From an uncultured Dialister sp. (GTDB taxonomy: Bacteria > Bacillota > Negativicutes > Veillonellales > Dialisteraceae): a stretch of 19,817 bases of DNA. Made by a program: the position numbers and the translations under genes. The notes under the pieces were generated by a model. The model did no database searches. It was not told where the DNA came from and saw only the letters and a program-made list of their open reading frames with translations. Each line of letters begins with the position of its first letter. Within the stretch, counting starts at the first letter, position 1. Shown here in pieces: positions 1-9,100 of this stretch. The stretch covers positions 1 to 19,817 of the forward strand of contig UQYL01000025.1 of the NCBI GenBank assembly GCA_900545365.1, written 5' to 3'.

Positions 1-20
1 GAAGCTGCTGATAAAGAGAG

Positions 21-48
21 AAACGTCTACAGAAATGTAGGCGTTTTT
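21..48 (+). terminator. Rho-independent terminator, copy 1
   Basis: The stem AAACGTCTACA (21-31) pairs with TGTAGGCGTTT (36-46), with one U-G wobble and a GAAA tetraloop, and runs into a T tract at 44-48. It would end rightward transcription entering from the left edge. Confidence 0.75.
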
Positions 49-122
49 CATTTATGTGAGAGAGGAAAACTTCCGGTTGGCGGAAGGGGACCGGGAGGAA
101 CAGGCAGAGCCGATAAAGAGAG

Positions 123-152
123 AAAGCACTTACAGAGATGTGGGTGCTTTTT
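123..152 (+). terminator. Rho-independent terminator, copy 2
   Basis: The stem AAAGCACTTACA (123-134) pairs with TGTGGGTGCTTT (139-150), with two U-G wobbles and a GAGA (GNRA-type) loop, followed by a T tract. It is the second copy of the hairpin at 21-48 with different arm sequence. It could act as a back-up terminator. Confidence 0.7.
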
Positions 153-174
153 CATTTATGTGAGAGAAGGAAAA

Positions 175-517
175 GCACTTATAGAAAACGGACAGTTTCC
201 GGCAGGACAACATGGGGTTGCCGGCGCTGCGCGGGAATGCGGCGCATCAGTGTATGGGAGACCGCATTGCCCGTGTTGGAAGAAAAGCGACATAAACGAA
301 ATCCTTTTTGCTCGATGAGAGACAACGCAGGTTCTGTGTGGCAGGGCCGTATCGCCTGCGGGGAAGTATTTTCCCTTGCCTGTACGTGCGGGGATAAAGC
401 CGCTTGCCGCGTGTGTGCTTGGCGGTACCCATAGGGGAAATGGAATTTTTAAAAGCGGATATTTTTTATAAAAAATGTGAGATACTGAATTGTATTTAAA
501 TAGAACACTAAAAAATG
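175..517. other. Gene-free stretch upstream of the porin
   Basis: I see no convincing gene. A reading frame can be drawn at 138-434, but it begins inside the terminator hairpin, has no ribosome binding site and codes for a low-complexity Arg/Cys-rich peptide. Composition changes from GC-rich (180-440) to AT-rich (440 onward). A small stem, GGGAA (361-365) with TTCCC (371-375), and a perfect 16-bp palindrome, ATTTTTTATAAAAAAT (461-476), are visible. The palindrome is a possible regulator site or UP-like element, about 40 bp ahead of the first porin promoter candidate. Confidence 0.5.
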
Positions 518-518
518 G

Positions 519-547
519 TTGAAAAATTAAAAAATAAATGATACTAT
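519..547 (+). promoter_or_regulatory. Candidate distal promoter for the porin gene
   Basis: TTGAAA (519-524), a 17-bp spacer and TACTAT (542-547) resemble a vegetative sigma-70 promoter in AT-rich DNA. It would give a leader of about 195 nt before the porin start at 750. It is weaker than the promoter at 618-646 and may be fortuitous. Confidence 0.45.
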
Positions 548-617
548 CTTAGTAAATGAGAAAATTGTAGCATAAAATGATGAAAAGATTAGAGCGCGCA
601 CTGACGGGAACGGAGAA

Positions 618-646
618 TTGGAAATTTTTGAAAAGTGTGATATACT
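618..646 (+). promoter_or_regulatory. Main promoter for the porin gene
   Basis: TTGGAA (618-623), a 17-bp spacer and TATACT (641-646), with a TG at 638-639 making an extended -10. Transcription would start near 653, leaving a leader of about 97 nt. The leader holds a short stem, AAGGAA (684-689) with TTCCTT (703-708), upstream of the ribosome binding site. Confidence 0.7.
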
Positions 647-749
647 TTCATTATTAGATAAGCCTAAAAAACAAATAAGGCATAAGGAAACTAGGAGACT
701 TATTCCTTGTTGCGGATTGGGCATTATTTTTTATAAAGGAGTGAAGAAT

Positions 750-2045
750 ATGAAAAAGATTCTCGCAATGGTAGCAGCTGCTGCGCTCTCTCTCGGCGCA
801 TCCGCTTACGCGGCAAATCCGTTTGCTGATGTGTCCACCTCCGACTGGGCGTATCAGGCAGTGGCTGATCTCTCCGATCAGGGCATCGTGGAAGGCTACC
901 CGGACGGCACTTTCAAGGGCCAGACGAATATCACCCGCTACGAAATGGCACAGATCATCGCCCGTCTGATGGCGAAAGAAGATCAGTACAATGCGGAACA
1001 GCGCGCGACCATTGACAAACTGGCCGGCGAATACGCTGACGAACTCGACACCCTCGGCGTGCGCGTAAGCAACTTGGAAAAGAAAGTGGGCAACATCTCC
1101 TGGAGCGGCGATGCCCGCATGCAGTACCAGGATCACGGCGACTACGGTGACGATACCTGGGGCGCGCGTGCGCGTATCAACCTGTCCGGACAGGTCAATG
1201 ACAAAGTCACGGTAGAAGGCCGTCTGGTTTCTGAATTTGACCTGAAAGATAATTCGGAAGACAATAGCTCCGATGTGACCATGGACCGCATCCACGTGGT
1301 CTATGCGCCGACGGATAACTTTGCCTTTGATATGGGCCGTACCGGCGTGGGCCTCTCTCAGACGGGCATTTTCATGGATGAAGACGGCTACTTCGACGGC
1401 ATCGTCGCTGACTACAGCACGGATACATTCTTTGCAAAAGCAGGCTACGGACGCTTTGACGGCGGTGTGGAAGACATTGGCGGCGGAATTCCTTTCAACC
1501 TCCATGATTATGAAGCGTGGTTCGTCAATGCGGGCGGCAATATCGCAGACCGTGTCGATCTCTCCGCATTCTATCTGCAGTATGCCAGCAAGGGCGAGCT
1601 TAGAAATCAGGGCGTGCTCGGCAATTATGCGGATGATGTTGCCGTATGGGGCGTCGGCGCGGGCATTGACGTGGGCGGCGGTTTTGTCGTCGACGGCGAC
1701 TACATCAAACACGCCGATGATGTGACCGACGACGCGTCCATGTGGACAGCGGGCCTCACTTACGGCGAAGTGGACATCGAAACGCCGGGCTCCTTCTCTG
1801 TCGGCGTACATTATGCGGATGTGGATGCAGATGCATATATCGGCGCAAACTCCGCATGGGATATGACCGATCAGCTCGAATCCTCTATTCTGGGCGGAGC
1901 GAAATTCTGGGTCGCTAAAGCGGGCGTCGCTGTCATGCAGAATGTCGAACTGGATGCGTATTACTACTTCGCCGGCGATGCGAAAGAATCCGGCGCGGAA
2001 GATCCGGATGACACCTTCGGCGTGGAACTGAATTATTTCTTCTGA
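750..2045 (+). CDS. SLH-domain outer-membrane porin (OmpM-type)
   Basis: This 431-residue protein has the plan of the major outer-membrane porin of Negativicutes. Residues 1-21 form a signal peptide ending ...GASAYA. An SLH domain (about 25-76; ADVSTSDWAYQAV, GIVEGYPDGTF, ITRYEMAQIIARLM) should bind peptidoglycan or its modifications and tether the outer membrane. Next come a short coiled coil (about 80-115), then a long region of alternating Gly/Asp/aromatic strands, a beta-barrel ending in the Phe typical of outer-membrane proteins (ELNYFF). In Veillonella and Selenomonas, such proteins act as pores and as outer-membrane anchors. The ATG at 750 is chosen because AAAGGAG lies just before it and the signal peptide starts there; an in-frame ATG at 618 lies within the promoter. 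The gene has its own promoter and terminator. Architecture is certain; the exact substrate range is not. Confidence 0.92.
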   Translation: MKKILAMVAAAALSLGASAYAANPFADVSTSDWAYQAVADLSDQGIVEGYPDGTFKGQTNITRYEMAQIIARLMAKEDQYNAEQRATIDKLAGEYADELDTLGVRVSNLEKKVGNISWSGDARMQYQDHGDYGDDTWGARARINLSGQVNDKVTVEGRLVSEFDLKDNSEDNSSDVTMDRIHVVYAPTDNFAFDMGRTGVGLSQTGIFMDEDGYFDGIVADYSTDTFFAKAGYGRFDGGVEDIGGGIPFNLHDYEAWFVNAGGNIADRVDLSAFYLQYASKGELRNQGVLGNYADDVAVWGVGAGIDVGGGFVVDGDYIKHADDVTDDASMWTAGLTYGEVDIETPGSFSVGVHYADVDADAYIGANSAWDMTDQLESSILGGAKFWVAKAGVAVMQNVELDAYYYFAGDAKESGAEDPDDTFGVELNYFF

Positions 2046-2057
2046 TAAAGAAAATGG

Positions 2058-2086
2058 GAAGGCTCCTTACGGGGCCTTCTTTTTTT
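2058..2086 (+). terminator. Terminator of the porin gene
   Basis: GAAGGCTCC (2058-2066) pairs with GGGGCCTTC (2071-2079) around a TTAC loop, with one U-G wobble, followed by seven T's. It lies 12 bp after the porin stop codon, so the porin is monocistronic. Confidence 0.88.
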
Positions 2087-2233
2087 GCACTCAAACGCGG
2101 GCACCGGCGCAGACGGCATGGGCGGGGAGCTGCACCCGTGTCAGACAGAAGGTACGCAGGCGGTGCGGCGACCGGTATCGGAAGGTGGTTTCCCAGGCAG
2201 GCGAAGCGGTTTTGTGTGTGAATTTGAGAAAAG

Positions 2234-2274
2234 AAAACTCCCGCGGAACTCGATAAGGAGTCTGCGGGAGTTTT
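2234..2274 (-). terminator. Terminator of the addBA operon
   Basis: AAAACTCCCGC (2234-2244) pairs with GCGGGAGTTTT (2264-2274), with an inner ACTC/GAGT pairing possible. Read leftward, the stem is followed by a T-rich tail (TTTTCTTTTC), 52 bp past the addA stop. Read rightward it also ends in TTTT, so it may work in both directions between the convergent porin and addA genes. The 150 bp between the two terminators (2087-2233) holds nothing I recognise. Confidence 0.82.
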
Positions 2275-2326
2275 GGGCTCATCAACATATTTACTTCTGA
2301 AAATGAGGGGCGTGCGGCACGCCGGT

Positions 2327-5300
2327 TCAGCTTTCGCGAAAGGGCACCGGCACGGCTTCCCGGAGGTGGAAGGACCAGAGCCAGAGGCCGGCGACGGGCT
2401 TTTTGAAGATGCGTTCCGCTGCCGCGCCGTAGATCCGGAGCTGCCGCTGGTAGTGATCCCGGAGGAGGCTTCCTTCCGGCACCCGGTCTGTCTTGTAATC
2501 GATGATGGTGAGTGTGTCGTCTTTTTCCGCGAGGCAGTCGATGGCGCCCTGGAGGAAGATCTGCTCGTCTTTTTCGCAGTGGGGATAGAATTTCCACGCC
2601 GGGAGGAGGATGGAGAAGGCCATTTCCCGGCGGAGGATGTCGGCGCTCCGCACGAGGCTGCCCAGCGGGCCGGTGAGGAAGGCGCGGATGTCGCCGAGGG
2701 GCCCGCTGCCGAGGAGGACGCGCGCTTCTTCCGCGGTGAAGGCGTTTTCCGCGGCGAGGCGCTCGATCTCGGCGCGGATGGCATCGTCGTCCGTGCTCAT
2801 GCGGGCGAGGTCGAGCTTTTCCATGGCCTTGTGCATGAGCGTGCCGTAGGCGGCTCCCCGGAGCGGCGCGCCGCTGTCCGAGAGGAAGGCGGGAGGCGCG
2901 GCAAAGTCCGGCGGGAGGGGCGCTTTTTCCGGGATATCCCCGGCGACGACGCGGGAGGGCATGTATTCTTCTTTTTCCGCTTCCGCCAGCTGCACCGCGG
3001 CGGTGGCGGTGAGTTTGGCCGGAGTGTCCGCCGCGCCGGGATGCCCGTAGCGCCAGGCGAAGCGCTCTTCCACCCAGTCCGGTGCGGGGCCCGCAGGGGC
3101 GGCGAGGAAACGGGAGACCGGCTGCGCGCCGTCTGTTTCGCTTTCCACCGCGGGGGCAGCGTATTCGGCGACGGTATGGAGGGCAAAGGCGAAGCGGGGC
3201 GCGCCGTCTTTTTCGGAGACGTAAGCCGGGACGGCGTCGGCCATTGTCCAGGCGTTTTCCATGGAGCGGCTTCCCGCGGCGGCGGGCATGATCCAGTCGA
3301 AATAGCAGGAAGCGCCGGTGATGCGGTAAGCCGGAAGGGGCGGGATGATGTTCTCCGAGCCGGTGAGGCCCTGGAACCACCCGGACAGGGCGGAAGCGGC
3401 GTCTTTGACGGCGCCGGTGATGATGAGCTTATCCCGGGCGCGGGTCATGGCTACGTAGAGGAGGCGCGCTTCTTCGGCGAGGCTCTCCCGGCGGATGTCC
3501 TGACGGACGGCGTACCAGTACAGGGTGGGCCAGCGGCAGAGGCTGTCCCGGTCGAACCGGTGGAGGCCGAGCCCTTTTTCTTTATGGAGGATCGCCGGCT
3601 GGATGAGTTCTTTCTGATTGAAGCGGGAGCCGCATCCCGCGAGGAAGACCACAGGAAATTCGAGGCCCTTGCTTTTGTGGATGGTCATGATGCGCACGGC
3701 AGAGGCGTCGATGGGCGGTGCGGTGCGCTGGCGCAGGCGGGACTGGCTGTCCGCCGTTTTCTGGAGGTACCGGAGGAAATGATAGAGGCCGCCGATAAAC
3801 TGGCCGTCCCAGACGCGGGCGGTCTCACAGAGGGAGAGGACCCGCGCGCGGCGGAACGCGCCTTCCTGCATGCCGGAGAGGTAGGCGAGGAAGTCCGTAT
3901 CGGCCAGGATGGCCTCCAGGAGCGGAGCGGCTCCGGTCTGGCGGGAGAGGGCGCGCCATTTTCGGTACCGGTCGAGGAAACGGAGGCACCGCAGGGCTTC
4001 GCCGCCGGAAAGGATGTCTGTGGCCTGAGGGAGCGCTTCCCAGAGGGAGTCCCGGCCGCGGAGGCGGAGGCGGGCCAGCGATTCGTCGGAGAGCCCGCAG
4101 AGGGGGGAGCGGAGCACGGCGGCGAGGGCGAGATCCTGCCGGGGATTGTCGAGAATTTTGAGGAGAGCCCAGAGGATCTGGATTTCCATGGCGGAGAAGA
4201 GATCGTCCGTCTGACCGCACACGGCGGGGATGCCTTCAGCGCGGAGCGTCTTGATGATGACGGGCGCTTTTTTGTCCACCGCCCGGAGAAGGATGACGAT
4301 GTCGCCATAGCGGAGCGGGCGGAAGGAGCCGTCTTTTTCCATGACCTGCTTCCCTTCGCGGAAGAATCGGCGGATCTTTCCGGCGATCATCTGCGCTTCC
4401 AGCTCGGTCTTGTCGAGGTCGTTTTCGCTCTCCTCTTCCGCTTCTTCTTTGCCGGACAGGTCGAGGAGATCGATATCCACGGCGCCGGCGATGAAGGAAT
4501 CCGGCGCGCCGTCCGATCTCCGGCCCGGATGGAGGGCTTCCGCGTCGCCGTAGTCGAGTTCGAGAGGGGCGCGCCCGCCGTCTTTGCGGAGGAGCTGTCG
4601 GAAGATGAAATTCGCCGCGGTGAGGACGGCGGGGTCGCTGCGGAAATTCTGGTTCAGGTCGATGCGGCGGCCATTTTCCCCATCCCGGAAGGTCTCGTAT
4701 TTCCGGAGGAAGATGCCCGGATCGGCTTGGCGGAAGCGGTAGATGCTCTGCTTGATGTCGCCTACGAGGAAGCGGTTCTTTCCGTCGGAGATGAGGGCGG
4801 TGATGATCTCCTGAAGGTCGTTGGTATCCTGGTATTCATCTACCATGACTTCCCGGTATTTTTTCCGCAGGGCGAGGGCCGTCTCCGAAGGAATAAGCCG
4901 GTCCGGCGCGCTTCCTTCTGCGAGGAGGAGGCGCAGGACGAGGTGTTCCATATCGTTGAATTCGAGGAGCCCCTCTTTTTTCTTGCGCGCTTCGTAGGCG
5001 CGGGAGAAGTCGAGGAGGACTTCGGAGAGGACCTGCGCGATGGGAGCGGCGGCGGCCAGATCGGAGAGCCACTGCGCGGGCGGGATGGAGAAGTAGGTGT
5101 CCGCCAGGTCTTTCACGCCCTTTTTGACGGCGTCCCGGAGGCGGGCGATGTCTTCTTTCCGGCGGAGGCGGGCTTCGGTGCTCTCCTTCTTCGGCAGAGG
5201 TTTCAGACGGCGGAACGTCACGGCCTGCACGGCGCTGTGCCATTCGCCCCACGTGCGGCAGCGGCCGGAGGCGAGATAGGAAATGGCGGCGTATTCGTCG

Positions 5301-6103
5301 GACACCGCTTCTTTATAGGGCGCGAAAAAGAGTTCGTCCGCCTCGACGGCGCGGAGGATTTCCCGGTACTTGCTCTCCCACGACGCGGCGGCGTCCCGGA
5401 AGGAGGCGAGGAGCTCCGCCGTCCAGGGAAGATCGTCCGGCGTTGCCGCGGCCTGTACGCCGTAAGGCAGGGCGAGGCGGCAGAGAAATTCTTCCGGGAA
5501 AGCAAGGGAGCGGGAAAATTCGTAAATGCGCCGCACCGTTTCCCGGAGATTCGTGTCCTGGTAGCCGGAGGAGAAGAGATCCACACAGTCCCGGAAGCGG
5601 GGATCGTCTTTTTCGTACCACGAAAGGAAGACTTCCGAGAGGACTTCGTCCTGAAGGAGGTATTTCTCGTTTTCATCAGAGAGGATGCGGAAATTCGGGT
5701 CCATGTCGAGGAGGTAGAAATACTGGCGCAGCACGGACTGACAGAAGGCGTCGATGGTGGAGATGGACGCGCTGCCGAGGAGAGTGAGCTGCCGCTGGAG
5801 GTACGCCGCGCGGCGGCGGTTTTCTTCCGTCGGTGCGGTCTCAAGGGCGCGGGCCGCGCCGGAGAGCTCCTGTGAGAGTGCTTCGCCGATGCGGCTCCGC
5901 ATTTCCGCCGCGGCGGAACGGGTGAAGGTGAGGACGAGGAAGGCATTCACGTCCGTCGGGTCATCGGGGTCGGTGATGCGGCGGATGATGCGCGCCACGA
6001 GGACGGCGGTCTTGCCGCTCCCGGCGGCGGCGGAGAGGAGGAGGCTGTCCCCTCTGGCGGAGAGGGCGCTTTCCTGCGCGGGTGTCCATTTCATCTGGCT
6101 CAT
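2327..6103 (-). CDS. addA: ATP-dependent helicase/nuclease subunit A (AddA)
   Basis: AddA is the motor and one nuclease of AddAB, the Firmicute counterpart of RecBCD, which resects double-strand breaks for RecA loading. The 1258-residue length is normal. SF1A motifs appear in order: Q motif TPAQESAL (7-14), Walker A SAAAGSGKT (24-32), VDEYQD (421-426), GDIKQSIYRFRQADP, IMTIHKSKGLEFPVVFLAG (near 810) and LLYVAMTRARDK (near 885). The C-terminal nuclease keeps its metal and catalytic residues, D1189 in QGAID and D1202/K1204 in IIDYKTD, so both activities look intact. The ATG at 6103 overlaps the addB stop as ATGA, with AAAGGAA upstream, so translation is coupled. RexA is an alternative name. Confidence 0.96.
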   Translation of the reverse strand: MSQMKWTPAQESALSARGDSLLLSAAAGSGKTAVLVARIIRRITDPDDPTDVNAFLVLTFTRSAAAEMRSRIGEALSQELSGAARALETAPTEENRRRAAYLQRQLTLLGSASISTIDAFCQSVLRQYFYLLDMDPNFRILSDENEKYLLQDEVLSEVFLSWYEKDDPRFRDCVDLFSSGYQDTNLRETVRRIYEFSRSLAFPEEFLCRLALPYGVQAAATPDDLPWTAELLASFRDAAASWESKYREILRAVEADELFFAPYKEAVSDEYAAISYLASGRCRTWGEWHSAVQAVTFRRLKPLPKKESTEARLRRKEDIARLRDAVKKGVKDLADTYFSIPPAQWLSDLAAAAPIAQVLSEVLLDFSRAYEARKKKEGLLEFNDMEHLVLRLLLAEGSAPDRLIPSETALALRKKYREVMVDEYQDTNDLQEIITALISDGKNRFLVGDIKQSIYRFRQADPGIFLRKYETFRDGENGRRIDLNQNFRSDPAVLTAANFIFRQLLRKDGGRAPLELDYGDAEALHPGRRSDGAPDSFIAGAVDIDLLDLSGKEEAEEESENDLDKTELEAQMIAGKIRRFFREGKQVMEKDGSFRPLRYGDIVILLRAVDKKAPVIIKTLRAEGIPAVCGQTDDLFSAMEIQILWALLKILDNPRQDLALAAVLRSPLCGLSDESLARLRLRGRDSLWEALPQATDILSGGEALRCLRFLDRYRKWRALSRQTGAAPLLEAILADTDFLAYLSGMQEGAFRRARVLSLCETARVWDGQFIGGLYHFLRYLQKTADSQSRLRQRTAPPIDASAVRIMTIHKSKGLEFPVVFLAGCGSRFNQKELIQPAILHKEKGLGLHRFDRDSLCRWPTLYWYAVRQDIRRESLAEEARLLYVAMTRARDKLIITGAVKDAASALSGWFQGLTGSENIIPPLPAYRITGASCYFDWIMPAAAGSRSMENAWTMADAVPAYVSEKDGAPRFAFALHTVAEYAAPAVESETDGAQPVSRFLAAPAGPAPDWVEERFAWRYGHPGAADTPAKLTATAAVQLAEAEKEEYMPSRVVAGDIPEKAPLPPDFAAPPAFLSDSGAPLRGAAYGTLMHKAMEKLDLARMSTDDDAIRAEIERLAAENAFTAEEARVLLGSGPLGDIRAFLTGPLGSLVRSADILRREMAFSILLPAWKFYPHCEKDEQIFLQGAIDCLAEKDDTLTIIDYKTDRVPEGSLLRDHYQRQLRIYGAAAERIFKKPVAGLWLWSFHLREAVPVPFRES

Positions 6104-9100
6104 AGTGATTCCTTTCCCTGTCCTTCCGGATCAGACGGCGCGCCGCGGAGTTTTTCTCTGACGGCGCTGTCGCTTTCCGCGGCGATCTCTTCATAGGCAT
6201 TGCCGGGGAGCTTCGGGTCGAAGCGGCACACGCTCCGGTAGAGGCAGTACGCGCAGGGGGAGCGGGTCTTATTCCAGCGCACGGGGCGGATGGGGATCTG
6301 TCCCGCGCGGAGGCTCTCATAGAGGGCGGCGAGGCGCTGCTTCGTCATGGCGAAGAGGGCCTGCATTTCTTCCAGGGTGAGCACGGGGGAGCGGGCGGTG
6401 AAAGCGCCGGTCTTCGTGTATCCCACGGGCAGGATGGATCCCTCCGTGCCGACGCGGCTGTCCAGGGCGGCGAGGAAATCCCGGTCGCTCAGGAAGTACC
6501 CGGCGAGCTGTTTCTGCGGCTCCGCGGGCGCGCCGCCTGCCGGTACGGGCACGGTGCGGGTCTCGCCGCGGAGGTAAATATAGAGGAGGGCCCCCGGCAG
6601 GAGCGACTGATCGCCGCTCTCCAGGACGGCCATGAGGTAGGTGATGAGCTGGAGGCGGTACCCCGCGGCGATCTCGGAGAGGGTGAGATCGGGCGTGCCC
6701 GTCTTGTAGTCGCACACCACGGCGGCCCCGGCGGCTTCGTCCAGCCGGTCCACATGACAGTCGATGAAGAATTCCCGCTTCGCTTCCGTCTCGATGCGGA
6801 GGCGGAAATCCGCTTCCATGGCGACAGTATCGGCGGTCCCGGAGCGGCTCCAGTCGCGGAAGCGGCGGAGCGCGGCGCGGAAGGTGCGGTCGAGGGCGCT
6901 CTTTGTGTACTGCGCGGCGGCATCGGAGAGGAGCGCCCCCGATTTCACCCGGGGAGCCACTTTTTCCGCGATGTCCCGGGAGACGGCGTCAATCTCTTCG
7001 TCGTCCGCGTCCCGCCACTGGCGCTGCTGCTTCTTCATGAATTCGCCGAAGCTGTGGAGCCCCGCGTGGAGATAGCGGCCGAAATCACGGGCATCCATGC
7101 GGCTCCGGTCTCTCTCGTCCAGCCGCAGCCCGTACCGGAGGAAGTACTGATAGGGGCAGGCGCGGTAGGTCTCGAGGCGGGTGACCGAGGTGCGGAAAGG
7201 CTTTCCCCGGAGGAAGAGCTGCCGCACCACGGCTGCCGGGAGCGGAGCGGCTTCATTTCTGTAGGAGAAGCCCTGCGCTTTCTGCGCGAGGAGGCGGGCC
7301 GTGTCTTTCCGGGAGAGTGCCCAGTCCCGGAGGGGCTGCCAGATGGAACCTTCCGCGGGAGGCCCTTCCCGGAGCGCCGACGGAAGGAGGGCGAGGGCCT
7401 GATCCGGTGTGACGAGGAAGGAGCGGTCTTCCGTGGCCGGGCCGGGGAGCTCCGCCGTCCGCTCTGCCGTGAGATAGCCGAGGGCGGCGAGGCGGGCCAG
7501 CAGCGGAGAAGGCGTGTGCTCCGCGCCGTCCGCGCCGGCGGCGGACCAGGAAATGTAGAGCGCCTGCCGGGCCCGGGTGAGAGCGAGGTAGGTGTAGAAT
7601 TCTTCCTGCGCGATGAGAGACATCAGGTCGGGACCGAAAATGAGGCGTCTCGACGAACGGAGCGACCGTTTTTCTTCTTCCGAGAGAAGTCCCCCTTCTT
7701 CGATGCGCGCGGGGAAAACGCCTTCTTCCGCGCCGAGGAGGAAAACGGCTTTCGCTTCCATGGCGTAGCCCCGGTCGATGGCAGTGACCGTCACGTGGTC
7801 GAGAGTGGGCGGGATGATGGAAAAGGTGAGCGACGAGAGGCCGTCTTCCGCCATGGAGAGGAGCTCGGCGCCGCTTACTTCGTCGCCGCCCGCGGCGCGC
7901 ACCAGATCATCCAGCAGGGAGAGGACTTTTTTCCACACCTGGAGATGGGGCCGCTCCCGGGTCTCCGCGAAGCTCATCTCATCCCAGCGGGCGAGGGTAT
8001 CCGGCACGCGCTGCTCCATGAACCACCGGTAGAGAAGAGCGCATTTTTCCGAGACGGTCTTCGCTTCGCGCCATCCGTCCTCGAGAGGAATGAGAAAATC
8101 CAGCAGCTGCTGACGGTACCGGTTCATGCGGTTCAGCTCTTCCAGCTCGCCCGGCGTGGGCATGCCGCTGTCGTCTTCCAGCTGGAAGGGGCTGTGGAAT
8201 TTCCACACGCTCTTCCACTGGCTGCGGCGGAGGCCCGTGCGGAGGACGTAATTTTCCAGGCGGTCTGTATCTTCCGGCGCGAAGGCGCGGAGCAGATCCG
8301 TCTTGAGGAGCGGAAAGAGGAGATCCTTCGTCCAGCCCTGCCACGGGCCTTTTTCGCCCGCGGCGAGGAAGCGGAGCAGGCTGTCCGTGAGGACGACGAG
8401 GGGGTGATTCTTCATGGGACGCCGCTTGTCGATGAAAGCGGGAATGCGGTACGTTTCAAAGCTCCGCCGCAGGAGCTCGGCGTAATCGTCGCTGCGCAGG
8501 AGGACGAGGATATCCCGCCAGCGGAATCCGTTTTCCCGCACGAGCAGGGCGATCCGCCGGGCCGCGTCGTCCGCTTCGGCGGCAGGCTGCGGCGCTTTTG
8601 TGATATAGATGCCCTGTTCCGGGAGCGTCCGCGTGGCGGGCGGATAGACGCAGGCTTTCGGGAATGGCCGGAAAAACCGGTCCGCCAGCTCCCGCACGCG
8701 GGGACAGGTGAAGCGGTGCGGCTCGGTGAGGACCGCCGCGTCTGTCCGGCCCGCTTCTCCGGAGAGCGTCTCCCACAGGCGGAAAGGCCGGTCGAAGAGG
8801 GGGACCCCGGCAGATTCTTCCGGCGGGTCCATGGGAAGGGTCACCGTGACTTCCTCCGCCGCCGCGGCGAGGGCCGACACAATGGCCGTCTCCTGCGGCG
8901 TCATGCCGCTGTAGCCGTCGATCCAGACGCGGGCTTCCCTGATCTGCCGTGACCGGGGGATGCATTCGGCGAGCTTGTCATACATGCTGCCGCGGTAGCG
9001 GAAATGACTGCGCAGGTAGCCGTGGTACGCGGAGAAGATGAGCGACAGGTCGGCGAGCTTCCGTCCGAGCGGCGTTTCGCCTTCTTCCTCCGCCGCCGCG

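Larger units (their letters stand above)
10..174 (+). repeat. Two direct copies of a ~60-bp terminator-bearing repeat
   Basis: The segment 10-69 is repeated at 112-174 with a 102-bp offset. Both copies begin with the same 14 bases (gataaagagagaaa, 10-23 and 112-125), then a hairpin, then a near-identical tail (tttttcatttatgtgagaga...). The hairpin arms differ between copies but pairing is kept in each. The 52 bases between copies hold a further small stem-loop, CTTCCG (70-75) with CGGAAG (81-86). The copies look like paralogous transcription-terminator cassettes, perhaps a dispersed genomic repeat; that needs the rest of the genome. The gene they terminate would lie left of the window. Confidence 0.7.

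Noticed and set aside
1..318. Open frame from the left edge, possibly the end of a gene
   Set aside because: It runs straight through both terminator repeats and is likely an accident of the repeat; no recognisable protein.
138..434. 98-codon Cys-rich plus-strand frame
   Set aside because: It starts inside a terminator hairpin without a ribosome binding site; composition is low complexity.
654..1811. 385-codon antisense frame within the porin gene
   Set aside because: Shadow of the porin, which has signal peptide, SLH domain, promoter and terminator on the plus strand.
2273..5875. 1200-codon open frame on the plus strand opposite addA
   Set aside because: It is a shadow of the GC-rich, strongly codon-biased addA. 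The peptide is Glu/Gly/Arg-rich low complexity, has no ribosome binding site and no domain.
6754..8952. 732-codon open frame opposite addB
   Set aside because: Same cause; AddB motifs are intact on the other strand and the antisense peptide looks random.
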